From Nitrospinota bacterium (lineage in GTDB: Bacteria > Nitrospinota > Nitrospinia > UBA9942), in the NCBI GenBank assembly GCA_016194325.1, contig JACQBS010000035.1, positions 1 through 34,826 of the forward strand: a stretch of DNA of 34,826 bases. The letters run 5' to 3'. The notes beneath the pieces were generated by a model. The model was not told where the DNA came from. It saw only the letters and a list, made by a program, of their open reading frames with translations, and did not search any database. Position numbers and translations under genes: made by a program. This document shows positions 29,578 through 34,826 of this stretch, piece after piece. How positions within the stretch are numbered: the first letter of the stretch is position 1; every line of letters begins with the position of its first letter.

Positions 29578-30800
29578 GTAATTTCATGGCACCTGCAGCG
29601 GCAGGGCGTCAGAAGCCTGCCCTGAACGAAGTAGAAGGGTCAGAATTTGAAATAAAATCTACAATTCATAATCACCCTCTAATTTCTAAATCCCCTACCT
29701 TTGCTGAGATTGATCTAAATTCCTTCTCCCATAATTTAAAGCTGATAAGACTTAAGGTTGGCATAGATAAAAAGATTATTTCCATAATAAAGGCAGATGC
29801 TTACGGACACGGTGCCGTAGAAATTGCAAAAAGGTCATCTGTCAGCGGTGCCGACATGCTTGGTGTAAGTACTGTTGGAGAGGGTATTGAACTGAGAGAG
29901 GCTGAAATTGAGTCTCCGATTTTGGTGCTTGGCGGCTGTCCGAAAGAAGATGCAGAATGGATTGCCTCTTATAATCTTAAAAGTGTCCTCTACTCTTATG
30001 AAGCGGCACTCAGCTTGTCAAGAAAGGCTGAGAAGATGGGTAAGGTTGTAGATGTCCATATAAAAGTGGATACAGGGATGGGAAGAATCGGCATACAGTC
30101 AGATGAAGTCAGGGAGTTTGTTAAAAAAGTAAGTTCCCTTAAAAATATAAATATTGAAGGGATATTGACTCATTTTGCCACTGCCTATGAAGTGAACAGG
30201 GAGTTTACTGAAAGGCAAATCAAAACCTTTAAAGGGGTTATAAAAGAGCTAAGGCAGGATGGATATAGTTTTCCCTGTATTCATGCCTCCAACAGTGCTG
30301 CTATTGTAAATTATCCTGAGTCCTATTTTAATACTGTAAGGCCCGGCATAATACTCTACGGCTCACTTCCGTTTGATTTTTCAGTGAAGGATTTTTTAAT
30401 AAAGCCTGTAATGAGCTGGAAGACATCTATTGTCCATCTTCATAATACTCCAGAAAAAACAGGAATAAGCTATGGGAGAAGATTTATTACCAGGAGAAAT
30501 AGTATAATAGCAACTATACCTGTAGGCTATGCCGATGGATACAGCCGTTCCCTTTCAAATAAGGTTCAGGTGCTTATTGGGGGGAGGAGGGTTTCACAGG
30601 TAGGGGCAATATGTATGGATATGTGTATGATAGATGTAACTGATTTGCCTGATGTTAAAATTGGAGATGAGGTGGTCTTAATTGGAAGACAGGGGGATGA
30701 GGAAATCAGAGTTGAAGAGCTTGCATCTTTAGCAGGGACGATTCCATACGAGATATTCTGTTCTATCGGGAGAAGGGTGAGGAGAATTTATAAGGATTAA
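29574..30800 (+). CDS. alr: alanine racemase with a repeat-derived N-terminal extension
   Basis: 408 residues. The PLP-Lys motif SIIKADAYGHGAVEIAK starts at about residue 71, some 30 residues further from the N-terminus than usual. The catalytic Tyr block GISYGRRF, the GYADGYSRSL block and the C-terminal strand domain are complete. It makes D-alanine for peptidoglycan. The ATG overlaps the dnaB stop (ATGA). Residues 6-24 (APAAAGRQKPALNEVEGSE) are encoded by a palindromic word repeat (29600-29640) and have no counterpart in the conserved enzyme, so the gene start has been extended by the repeat. Alternatively a later start codon is used, but none with a good ribosome-binding site precedes FAEIDLNSF. 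Confidence 0.95.
   Translation: MSNFMAPAAAGRQKPALNEVEGSEFEIKSTIHNHPLISKSPTFAEIDLNSFSHNLKLIRLKVGIDKKIISIIKADAYGHGAVEIAKRSSVSGADMLGVSTVGEGIELREAEIESPILVLGGCPKEDAEWIASYNLKSVLYSYEAALSLSRKAEKMGKVVDVHIKVDTGMGRIGIQSDEVREFVKKVSSLKNINIEGILTHFATAYEVNREFTERQIKTFKGVIKELRQDGYSFPCIHASNSAAIVNYPESYFNTVRPGIILYGSLPFDFSVKDFLIKPVMSWKTSIVHLHNTPEKTGISYGRRFITRRNSIIATIPVGYADGYSRSLSNKVQVLIGGRRVSQVGAICMDMCMIDVTDLPDVKIGDEVVLIGRQGDEEIRVEELASLAGTIPYEIFCSIGRRVRRIYKD
29600..29640. repeat. repeat in the alr 5' coding region
   Basis: GGCAGG and CCTGCC can pair around GCGTCAGAAG. The following CCTGAACGAAGTAGAAGGGT resembles a widespread CTGAGCGAAGTCGAAGG-type repeat. It encodes part of the non-conserved Alr N-terminus. Confidence 0.6.
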
Positions 30801-30850
30801 GGGATAAGGATTAAGGATTAAGTAATAACTTACCCCTTACCCCTTGCCCC
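30798..30850. repeat. 7-nt word palindrome in the alr-mlaE gap
   Basis: GGATTAAGG-type words (GGATAAGGATTAAGGATTAA) are followed by CTTACCCCTTACCCCTTGCC-type words. They pair loosely and supply the alr stop region. Confidence 0.6.
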
Positions 30851-30859
30851 TGTATTTTT

Positions 30860-31630
30860 ATGTTTCGTTTATTTGAAATTATAGGAAATAGGTTTCTAAA
30901 ATTTGTGGAAGAAGGCGGGAAACTTTTTATTATTTTTTTTAAGACCCTCCTGTGGACATTCCGTCCGCCTTTTAACTTTAAAAATATTCTTAACCAGATA
31001 GAGGAGGTTGGCGTGAACTCCATCCCTGTAATTATGATAACAGGTGCATTTACAGGAATGGTTTTGTCACTCCAGAGCCATACCGGATTTAAGAGGTTCG
31101 GGGCAGAGACCTTTGTGGGGACTGTGGTTGCCCTTTCCATAACAAGGGAGCTCGGTCCAGTCCTTTCAGGGCTAATGGTTTCAGGGAGGGTTGGCTCTGC
31201 CATGGCAGCAGAGCTCGGCACTATGCAGGTTACAGAGCAGATAGATGCTCTATACACACTCGCTACAAACCCTATAAAATATCTCATTGTTCCAAGATTC
31301 CTTGCTACAACGATTATAATGCCTATACTCACCGTGTTTGCAGATATAATTGGGATAATAGGGGGATATATGGTCAGTGTTTATGTCCTCGGCAGTAATC
31401 CTACAATATATGAAAGAAGGACATGGGATTTTTTGAAGTTGAATGATGTATATAGCGGGCTTCTCAAAGCCACTGTCTTCGGGATGATAATCGCCATAGT
31501 CAGTTGCTATCAGGGCTTTAATACAGAGGGCGGTGCATCAGGTGTCGGCAAGGCTACTACAAAGGCAGTTGTGTTGTCATCACTCCTAATTCTTGTAGCA
31601 AACTACTTTATAACAGCATTGATGTTTTAG
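30860..31630 (+). CDS. mlaE: MlaE-type ABC transporter permease
   Basis: 256 residues with the MlaE fold: an amphipathic N-terminal helix, then MITGAFTGMVLSLQSHTGFKR, ITRELGPVLSGLMVSGRVGSAMAAELGTM, an EQIDAL motif and late helices ending in LILVANYFITALMF. It would work with MlaF (ATPase) and MlaD (substrate-binding) in phospholipid transport between inner and outer membranes. The usual mlaF and mlaD do not follow; the next genes lie on the opposite strand and belong to an accessory island. No Shine-Dalgarno is evident. The rest of the Mla system must be elsewhere, or the operon was broken here. Confidence 0.93.
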   Translation: MFRLFEIIGNRFLKFVEEGGKLFIIFFKTLLWTFRPPFNFKNILNQIEEVGVNSIPVIMITGAFTGMVLSLQSHTGFKRFGAETFVGTVVALSITRELGPVLSGLMVSGRVGSAMAAELGTMQVTEQIDALYTLATNPIKYLIVPRFLATTIIMPILTVFADIIGIIGGYMVSVYVLGSNPTIYERRTWDFLKLNDVYSGLLKATVFGMIIAIVSCYQGFNTEGGASGVGKATTKAVVLSSLLILVANYFITALMF

Positions 31631-31640
31631 AAATACCTGT

Positions 31641-32201
31641 TTAATATCTATACTCTATTACGCAGACATAATTGCTTTTGTCTATTCTGAATGATGATAT
31701 ATAACCGTTGTTTTTCAGAACTTTCAATACATACTCGGCTTCTTTTGTATATTCTGTCGGAATGACAAGGCAGGGGATTTTATTGAATCTTGCACCTCTC
31801 AACCTTACAGAACCGTCTATAGCTTCCTCATATTGAGCTGCCTTTTCCTCAAATTCGTGAAAATAGCGATAAATTTGAGAGGTTATTGTAACGGCATAAA
31901 GCTGCTCAATGGATTGTCCACTGCCAAAAAGCCCGAATACATTTCTCCGTGTCTCTCTCAGATAATCCCCGATTTTGCTATTAAGAAAAGCAGAAAGATT
32001 TGCCGAGTCATCATAGCTCTTTACAGCAGATTTTTCATTAGGGCTTTTAACCTCAATAATTGCAAGAGTGCTGCCTCTTACAGCAATGACATCAGCATAT
32101 CTTCCGGTCTTGCCAATGGCAAAGGCATCCCAACCATCATTCTTAAAATACGCCACCGCATATTGGTCGTATATCTCTTTATCCTGAGTAATTGCACCCA
32201 T
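31641..32201 (-). CDS. PD-(D/E)XK nuclease-like protein
   Basis: 186 residues. The core reads GRYADVIAVRGSTLAIIEVK, in which D37 and E50-x-K52 fit the PD-(D/E)XK active site of restriction-type and Holliday-junction-type nucleases, preceded by the helix YDQYAVAYFKNDGWDA. The rest is a helix-rich middle (AFLNSKIGDYLRETRRNVFG, SIEQLYAVTITSQIYR) and a C-terminal strand region. No methyltransferase or helicase partner is adjacent, so it is not a normal restriction system. It starts 3 nt after the stop of a remnant of the small CxxC gene. In the accessory island it could be a solitary nuclease, a defence component or a mobile-element remnant. Confidence 0.6.
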   Translation of the reverse strand: MGAITQDKEIYDQYAVAYFKNDGWDAFAIGKTGRYADVIAVRGSTLAIIEVKSPNEKSAVKSYDDSANLSAFLNSKIGDYLRETRRNVFGLFGSGQSIEQLYAVTITSQIYRYFHEFEEKAAQYEEAIDGSVRLRGARFNKIPCLVIPTEYTKEAEYVLKVLKNNGYISSFRIDKSNYVCVIEYRY

Positions 32202-32204
32202 ATC

Positions 32205-32231
32205 TCATCTTATTGCTGTCCATTTGCTCTA
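32205..32231 (-). pseudogene. 3' fragment of the small CxxC gene
   Basis: Bases 32206-32231 match 32784-32809 at 23 of 26 positions, and the reading SKWTAIR plus stop corresponds to the end SKWTVIR of the full gene at 32783-32989. Only this tip is left. Confidence 0.55.
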
Positions 32232-32246
32232 ATAATTCATTTTGTC

Positions 32247-32528
32247 TTAGCGAAGAATGTTCTGAGAGGCATGAATGACGGCTAAAACATCAATTTGGTC
32301 AGGTTTGATATGATAGATAATCCGGTAATGCCCTTCAATGACCTCTCTAATCTGTTCCATTTTGTATTCCGGCACCTTGCGGCCTGATAGAGGAAAATCA
32401 GCGATTTGCTGTGAGCGTCTGGTAAGGCGGTCAACCATCAAAATGGCATATTGCGGAGAGTTTTGGGCAATATATGAATAAATAGCGTCAAGGTGTTCTT
32501 CAGCCGTCTCTGTCCAGTGGACTTTCAT
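32247..32528 (-). CDS. RelE/ParE-family toxin
   Basis: 93 residues with the ParE/RelE pattern: VHWTETAEEHLDAIYSYIAQ at the N-terminus, a Leu/Arg-rich helix (DRLTRRSQQIADFPLSGR), then REVIEGHYRIIYHIKPDQI and VLAVIHASQNIL. Members block translation or poison gyrase. The sequence favours ParE-like (VIHASQNI), but the target is not certain. It overlaps the upstream antitoxin gene by 4 nt. The ATG starts inside the antitoxin stop region (ATGA). Confidence 0.85.
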   Translation of the reverse strand: MKVHWTETAEEHLDAIYSYIAQNSPQYAILMVDRLTRRSQQIADFPLSGRKVPEYKMEQIREVIEGHYRIIYHIKPDQIDVLAVIHASQNILR

Positions 32529-32713
32529 TTAGGCAAGCCGTACTTTAAGCGAATGTCTTTCACTTCCTTTGTTCTGCCTGCCATACTATCCGCCATCCCC
32601 TGCTCAATTGCCTCACGCACATAGATTTCATACATGAGGTCATCCCATGTGGCATTTTCAGGCATACGATCAACCAATTTGTGTGCCTCTTCTTTTTCCA
32701 ATGAAGCTGTCAT
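32525..32713 (-). CDS. antitoxin partner of the RelE/ParE toxin
   Basis: 62 residues, acidic N-terminal half: MTASLEKEEAHKLVDRMPEN, then TWDDLMYEIYVREAIEQGMAD and KDIRLKYGLPK. It is a short, likely partly disordered protein that overlaps and precedes the toxin, the normal antitoxin-first order. The ATG follows AACAGGGGG. No clear DNA-binding fold is recognised, although autoregulation is expected. In the upstream gap GAAAAAAT and ATTTTTTC (32751-32768) form an AT-rich hairpin that may terminate the preceding small gene. Confidence 0.75.
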   Translation of the reverse strand: MTASLEKEEAHKLVDRMPENATWDDLMYEIYVREAIEQGMADSMAGRTKEVKDIRLKYGLPK

Positions 32714-32782
32714 TTCTTTACCCCCTGTTAAAAGGCTATCAAAAAATTAAGAAAAAATCAATTTTTTCAATCTGATTATTTT

Positions 32783-32989
32783 TCATCTTATTACTGTCCA
32801 TTTACTCCATTTATTGCAAAAAGAGTCGCCAGATTTTTTGGCAAGCATCATATGGCAGGGATGGATACTGGCAAGGGCTTTTATATAAAAAGGTTTATCT
32901 CTATTAGGAACGATTTCCATCGCCCCTCCCCAGAAGGAGCAGGTAGCATATTTTTTGTCGGTAATTCTATGAGTTCCGTATGAAGGCAT
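32783..32989 (-). CDS. small CxxC protein (68 aa), full copy
   Basis: 68 residues. It starts MPSYGTHRITDKKYATCSFW, and near the C-terminus has a second Cys region (DSFCNKWSKW). The duplicated N-terminal fragment at 33705-33806 reads KKCATCSYWGG, so the family motif is probably CATCxxWGG, and here the first Cys has become Tyr. Together with the late Cys it looks like a small metal-binding protein. The copy may be decaying, given the lost Cys. It lies between the RelE/ParE pair and the PIN pair. Fragments of it lie on the other sides of both modules. Function unknown. Confidence 0.55.
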   Translation of the reverse strand: MPSYGTHRITDKKYATCSFWGGAMEIVPNRDKPFYIKALASIHPCHMMLAKKSGDSFCNKWSKWTVIR

Positions 32990-33028
32990 AAAAGTTATAC
33001 TATTCTATTTGAGACCGTTTATAAGAGA

Positions 33029-33454
33029 TTATAATTCTTCAGGTTTAACTACGGATATAAAGCTTGATGCCCTCTGTTTTAATTCGGCATCTCTGGAAAC
33101 AAAGATACTGGAAAAGTCTCTTGCGGTTGAAATGAGAATAGCATCTGTTGGTAGAAGTTTCGCCTTTTTCTGAATTTCAAATGCCTGAGCGATGTGGATT
33201 TCATTTGGGATTATGATTTCAAGATTCTGAATTTCACCTATCGTGTCAACATCTCTTATTATTTCGCTGTCTTTTGCCCTTGACCTTTTTCTAAGAACAG
33301 ATAATATTTCCATAATATTGATAAGGGTGGTAATTCCTTCTATCTCACCTTTTTCAATCCTTGTCAGGAGACGCTTTGAACCTTCGTAGAAGTCTTCCTC
33401 TTTAAGGAGGAAATTCAAGAAAATATTGGAATCAATGAAAACTCTTTGAGCCAT
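33029..33454 (-). CDS. PIN-domain toxin (VapC-type)
   Basis: 141 residues with the four acidic residues of a PIN nuclease: D8 (FIDSNIFLN), E49 (INIMEILSVL), D104 (LPTDAILIST) and D122 (VSRDAELK). VapC toxins cut specific tRNA or rRNA sites. The start overlaps the stop of the antitoxin upstream (TAATG). Target unknown. Confidence 0.88.
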   Translation of the reverse strand: MAQRVFIDSNIFLNFLLKEEDFYEGSKRLLTRIEKGEIEGITTLINIMEILSVLRKRSRAKDSEIIRDVDTIGEIQNLEIIIPNEIHIAQAFEIQKKAKLLPTDAILISTARDFSSIFVSRDAELKQRASSFISVVKPEEL

Positions 33455-33645
33455 TATTTTATTTCTCTTATTTCTCTAATTATAGTTGTGCTTGTTATGC
33501 CCTCCTTTTTCATTTCAAGTCCTTCCTTATAATATTTACCATCAAGTTGTTTAAGTATAGAGGGTTGCTTTTTGAAGCCTTTAAATATCTCCGCTGTCTG
33601 TAAAATCTTTTCAACCGTTATTCCGCTCAACTCAGCTTTTTGCAT
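33454..33645 (-). CDS. antitoxin partner of the PIN toxin
   Basis: 63 residues: KAELSGITVEKILQTAEIF, then KQPSILKQLDGKYYKEG and the C-terminal REIREIK. It does not match the AbrB or RHH antitoxin folds by eye, so the family is unassigned. Position and 1-nt overlap with vapC-like, a good AAAGGAGG site and a palindrome-rich promoter region (33661-33722) support the role. The antitoxin would neutralise the PIN nuclease and probably repress the promoter. Confidence 0.7.
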   Translation of the reverse strand: MQKAELSGITVEKILQTAEIFKGFKKQPSILKQLDGKYYKEGLEMKKEGITSTTIIREIREIK

Positions 33646-33669
33646 AAATAATACATCCTCCTTTTAAAG

Positions 33670-33722
33670 ATTATATCATCTTCCTACGATATAAAAAGAA
33701 AATTTTATGATATCATAAAATT
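33670..33722 (-). promoter_or_regulatory. promoter with operator-like palindromes for the PIN pair
   Basis: On the minus strand a perfect TATAAT (33675-33670) lies 19 nt before the AAAGGAGG-led gene region. TATATC and GATATA form an inverted repeat over it. Upstream, 33701-33722 is a 22-bp perfect palindrome with core TATGATATCATA. The pattern fits autorepression by an antitoxin or complex. No good -35 is visible. Confidence 0.5.
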
Positions 33723-33806
33723 ATAAATGACTTCCCTTTCCCCTCCCCAGTAGGAGCAGGTAGCACATTTTTTGTCAGTAACCCTATGGGTTCCGTATGA
33801 AGGCAT
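33705..33806 (-). pseudogene. 5' fragment of the small CxxC gene
   Basis: The first 22 codons match the start of the full gene at 32989 (MPSYGTHR, then DKKCATCS), with the family Cys intact. The match ends near 33727, after which an unrelated 10-codon tail runs to a stop in the palindrome. The body of the gene is missing. Confidence 0.65.
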
Positions 33807-33812
33807 AAAAAA

Positions 33813-34679
33813 TTATTCTATATCTTCTTCTCCTGTCTCTAACTCTATTTGTCTGTTTTGACACTCACTTATCACAGAGTAACGATTTTTTCCAAGCTCT
33901 TCAGTTCCTACAAAAAAGACAAGTGAATCCATATCAGTAATACGCTTAACTGCCTTCTTTGCTTCTGTAGCACTCATTTTATTTGGATTCGGCACTTTTT
34001 TCTTGGTGATTTTTTTCTTGGTGAGTTCTTTCTTTTCGTTGCTTTGGATAAAAAGATGTGCAAGTGATTCCGCTCCTTTTGGTGACAGCATATCTGGGAC
34101 ATTCTCCCACTCGAATTCTTCTCCTCGTGTAAGGATAGAGAAGGCATACCCTGTGAGCATGTATTTTTGGAGAGCAAGCAGTTCATTACCCAACTCCTTC
34201 TTGAGTCCTGTATCCACATTCTGCCCCAGGTACTCGTAACCGGCAACTAAGGCTGTCAGACCGATGATCCTACAACATCTTCCCAAGTTCTTGTCTTCAG
34301 ACTCATCAAGGATGTTTGACGCCTTAATCAAGTAGCGCCGAAGAGGCACCAGATGGTGTGTTACGAACTGTTCAGTCAGTTCCTTACTGATGTTGTCCTC
34401 GCCAAGAATCTCCTTCATCGCTGTAACGCCAGCTTTCAAATCGTCAATCGCATTTCGTGCGCGATCTCGTTCCATCTTCTCGATGATGGCAAGGGATTCA
34501 GACTTGATGAGTGTGCCAAGAATCTCTGTGCTCTGCTTGATAGCTCGCTTCAATTGTTCCTGCCCTCTTGCAATGGCACGTAAGTTTTCTGATTGTTCTT
34601 CTGTGTTGTTGGCTTTCTTTTCCAATGCTCCAACCGCACGGTCTGCCAAGTTCATTATGCTGTCGCCGTGTTTGTCCAA
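33813..34679 (-). CDS. uncharacterised coiled-coil protein
   Basis: 288 residues from a TTG at 34679. An ATG eight codons later (34655) is an alternative. The frame stays open upstream to a stop at 34712-34710 and the extra codons (FFYRLVGFLDKHGD) read like protein, so the true start may be lost. The first half is helical and heptad-rich (ADRAVGALEKKANNTEEQSE, then AIARGQEQLKRAIKQSTEIL). The middle is predicted compact (TALVAGYEYLGQNVDTG). A Lys-rich linker (KKKITKKKVPNPNKM) leads to a C-terminal strand/helix segment. No known family recognised. G+C is higher than in the core genes (28 of 60 in 34501-34560), consistent with acquisition. Confidence 0.5.
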   Translation of the reverse strand: MDKHGDSIMNLADRAVGALEKKANNTEEQSENLRAIARGQEQLKRAIKQSTEILGTLIKSESLAIIEKMERDRARNAIDDLKAGVTAMKEILGEDNISKELTEQFVTHHLVPLRRYLIKASNILDESEDKNLGRCCRIIGLTALVAGYEYLGQNVDTGLKKELGNELLALQKYMLTGYAFSILTRGEEFEWENVPDMLSPKGAESLAHLFIQSNEKKELTKKKITKKKVPNPNKMSATEAKKAVKRITDMDSLVFFVGTEELGKNRYSVISECQNRQIELETGEEDIE

Positions 34680-34711
34680 AAAACCAACGAGTCTGTAGAA
34701 AAAGTCAGTTT

Positions 34712-34826
34712 ACAATAGGATATTTTTTCTTGGTTGCTTTGTAAAGCATTTTTTATTAGTTGTTTTCTTGCAATGAACTCATTCTATTCTCTTTTTGTTG
34801 TTGTCTGCCGCTGCACTCAGTGATAC
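34712..34826. other. right-edge segment without a recognised gene
   Basis: AT-rich, 115 nt. A short GCTTTGTAAAGC inverted repeat (34736-34747) followed by TTTTTT is too small to call a terminator. The final CTGCCGCTGCACTCAGTGATAC could be the start of a gene or element that continues outside the window. I see nothing else. Confidence 0.4.

Noticed and set aside
34736..34747. GCTTTGTAAAGC followed by T residues as a terminator
   Set aside because: Five-base stem with a 2-nt loop is too small to be convincing.
1..34826. tRNA, rRNA or riboswitch genes
   Set aside because: I saw no tRNA T-loop/anticodon arrangement, rRNA-like segment or known riboswitch core on either strand, although small RNAs cannot be excluded without a covariance search.

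Overview
The window is a chromosomal segment of a Gram-negative, AT-rich bacterium. Outer-membrane features include an MlaE-type permease, a signal-peptide-bearing beta-barrel candidate and the Lgt/LspA lipoprotein pair. Core genes fall in familiar runs (rpsF-ssb-rpsR-rplI-dnaB-alr and ileS-lspA-lgt-rluD). Intergenic gaps are filled with palindromes built from 7-8 nt words, a style I associate from memory with subsurface and sediment lineages such as Nitrospirota or deltaproteobacterial relatives. I cannot assign a phylum from the sequence alone.

Layout. 1-5717: an eroded signalling and mobile region. It holds the end of an insertion sequence that has beheaded a histidine kinase, a LuxR-HTH protein fused to a degenerate GGDEF domain, a lone receiver, an MBL-fold hydrolase, a REP-associated (Y1) transposase with a mutated HUH motif, two tiny basic membrane proteins, a stand-alone HAMP protein and a probable b-type cytochrome membrane protein. 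5960-12090: alpha/beta hydrolase, surE, ogt, a DUF2249-NifU protein, a compositionally atypical B12-binding radical SAM enzyme, and aroA. 12288-19783: HU, then the leftward block ileS-lspA-lgt-rluD, and nadB. 20022-21504: a response regulator with a C-terminal Cys motif and a secreted FlgT/LPP20-like protein. 21615-26343: a same-strand cluster of six genes (Cys/His-rich secreted protein, outer-membrane beta-barrel, FMN-binding-like exported protein, DUF4920-like OB-fold protein, FtsX/MacB permease, LolD-like ATPase). This is the best candidate in the window for an uncharacterised envelope system. 26445-31630: rpsF, ssb, rpsR, rplI, dnaB, alr, mlaE. 31641-34679: an accessory island on the minus strand with a PD-(D/E)XK nuclease-like protein, a ParE/RelE pair, a PIN-domain pair, a coiled-coil protein, and one full copy plus two fragments of a small CxxC gene between the modules.

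The strongest pattern not explained by genes is the repeat landscape. One family keeps conserved outer ends (GGAAATTATAAAAG on one side, AGGTTTTTGTTC on the other) around inverted arms whose word sequence differs from locus to locus while the two arms still pair. Separate 7-nt tandem arrays lie in frame inside ileS, rluD, ogt and, most strikingly, form the signal-peptide core of the FMN-binding-like protein. Several genes take their C-terminal codons and stop codons from repeats. Five genes without a Shine-Dalgarno have a -10-like hexamer ending 7-8 nt before ATG, which suggests leaderless mRNAs.

Coding calls for core genes rest on recognisable motifs. Functions in the 21.6-26.3 kb cluster and the right-hand island are largely inferred from domains and context.
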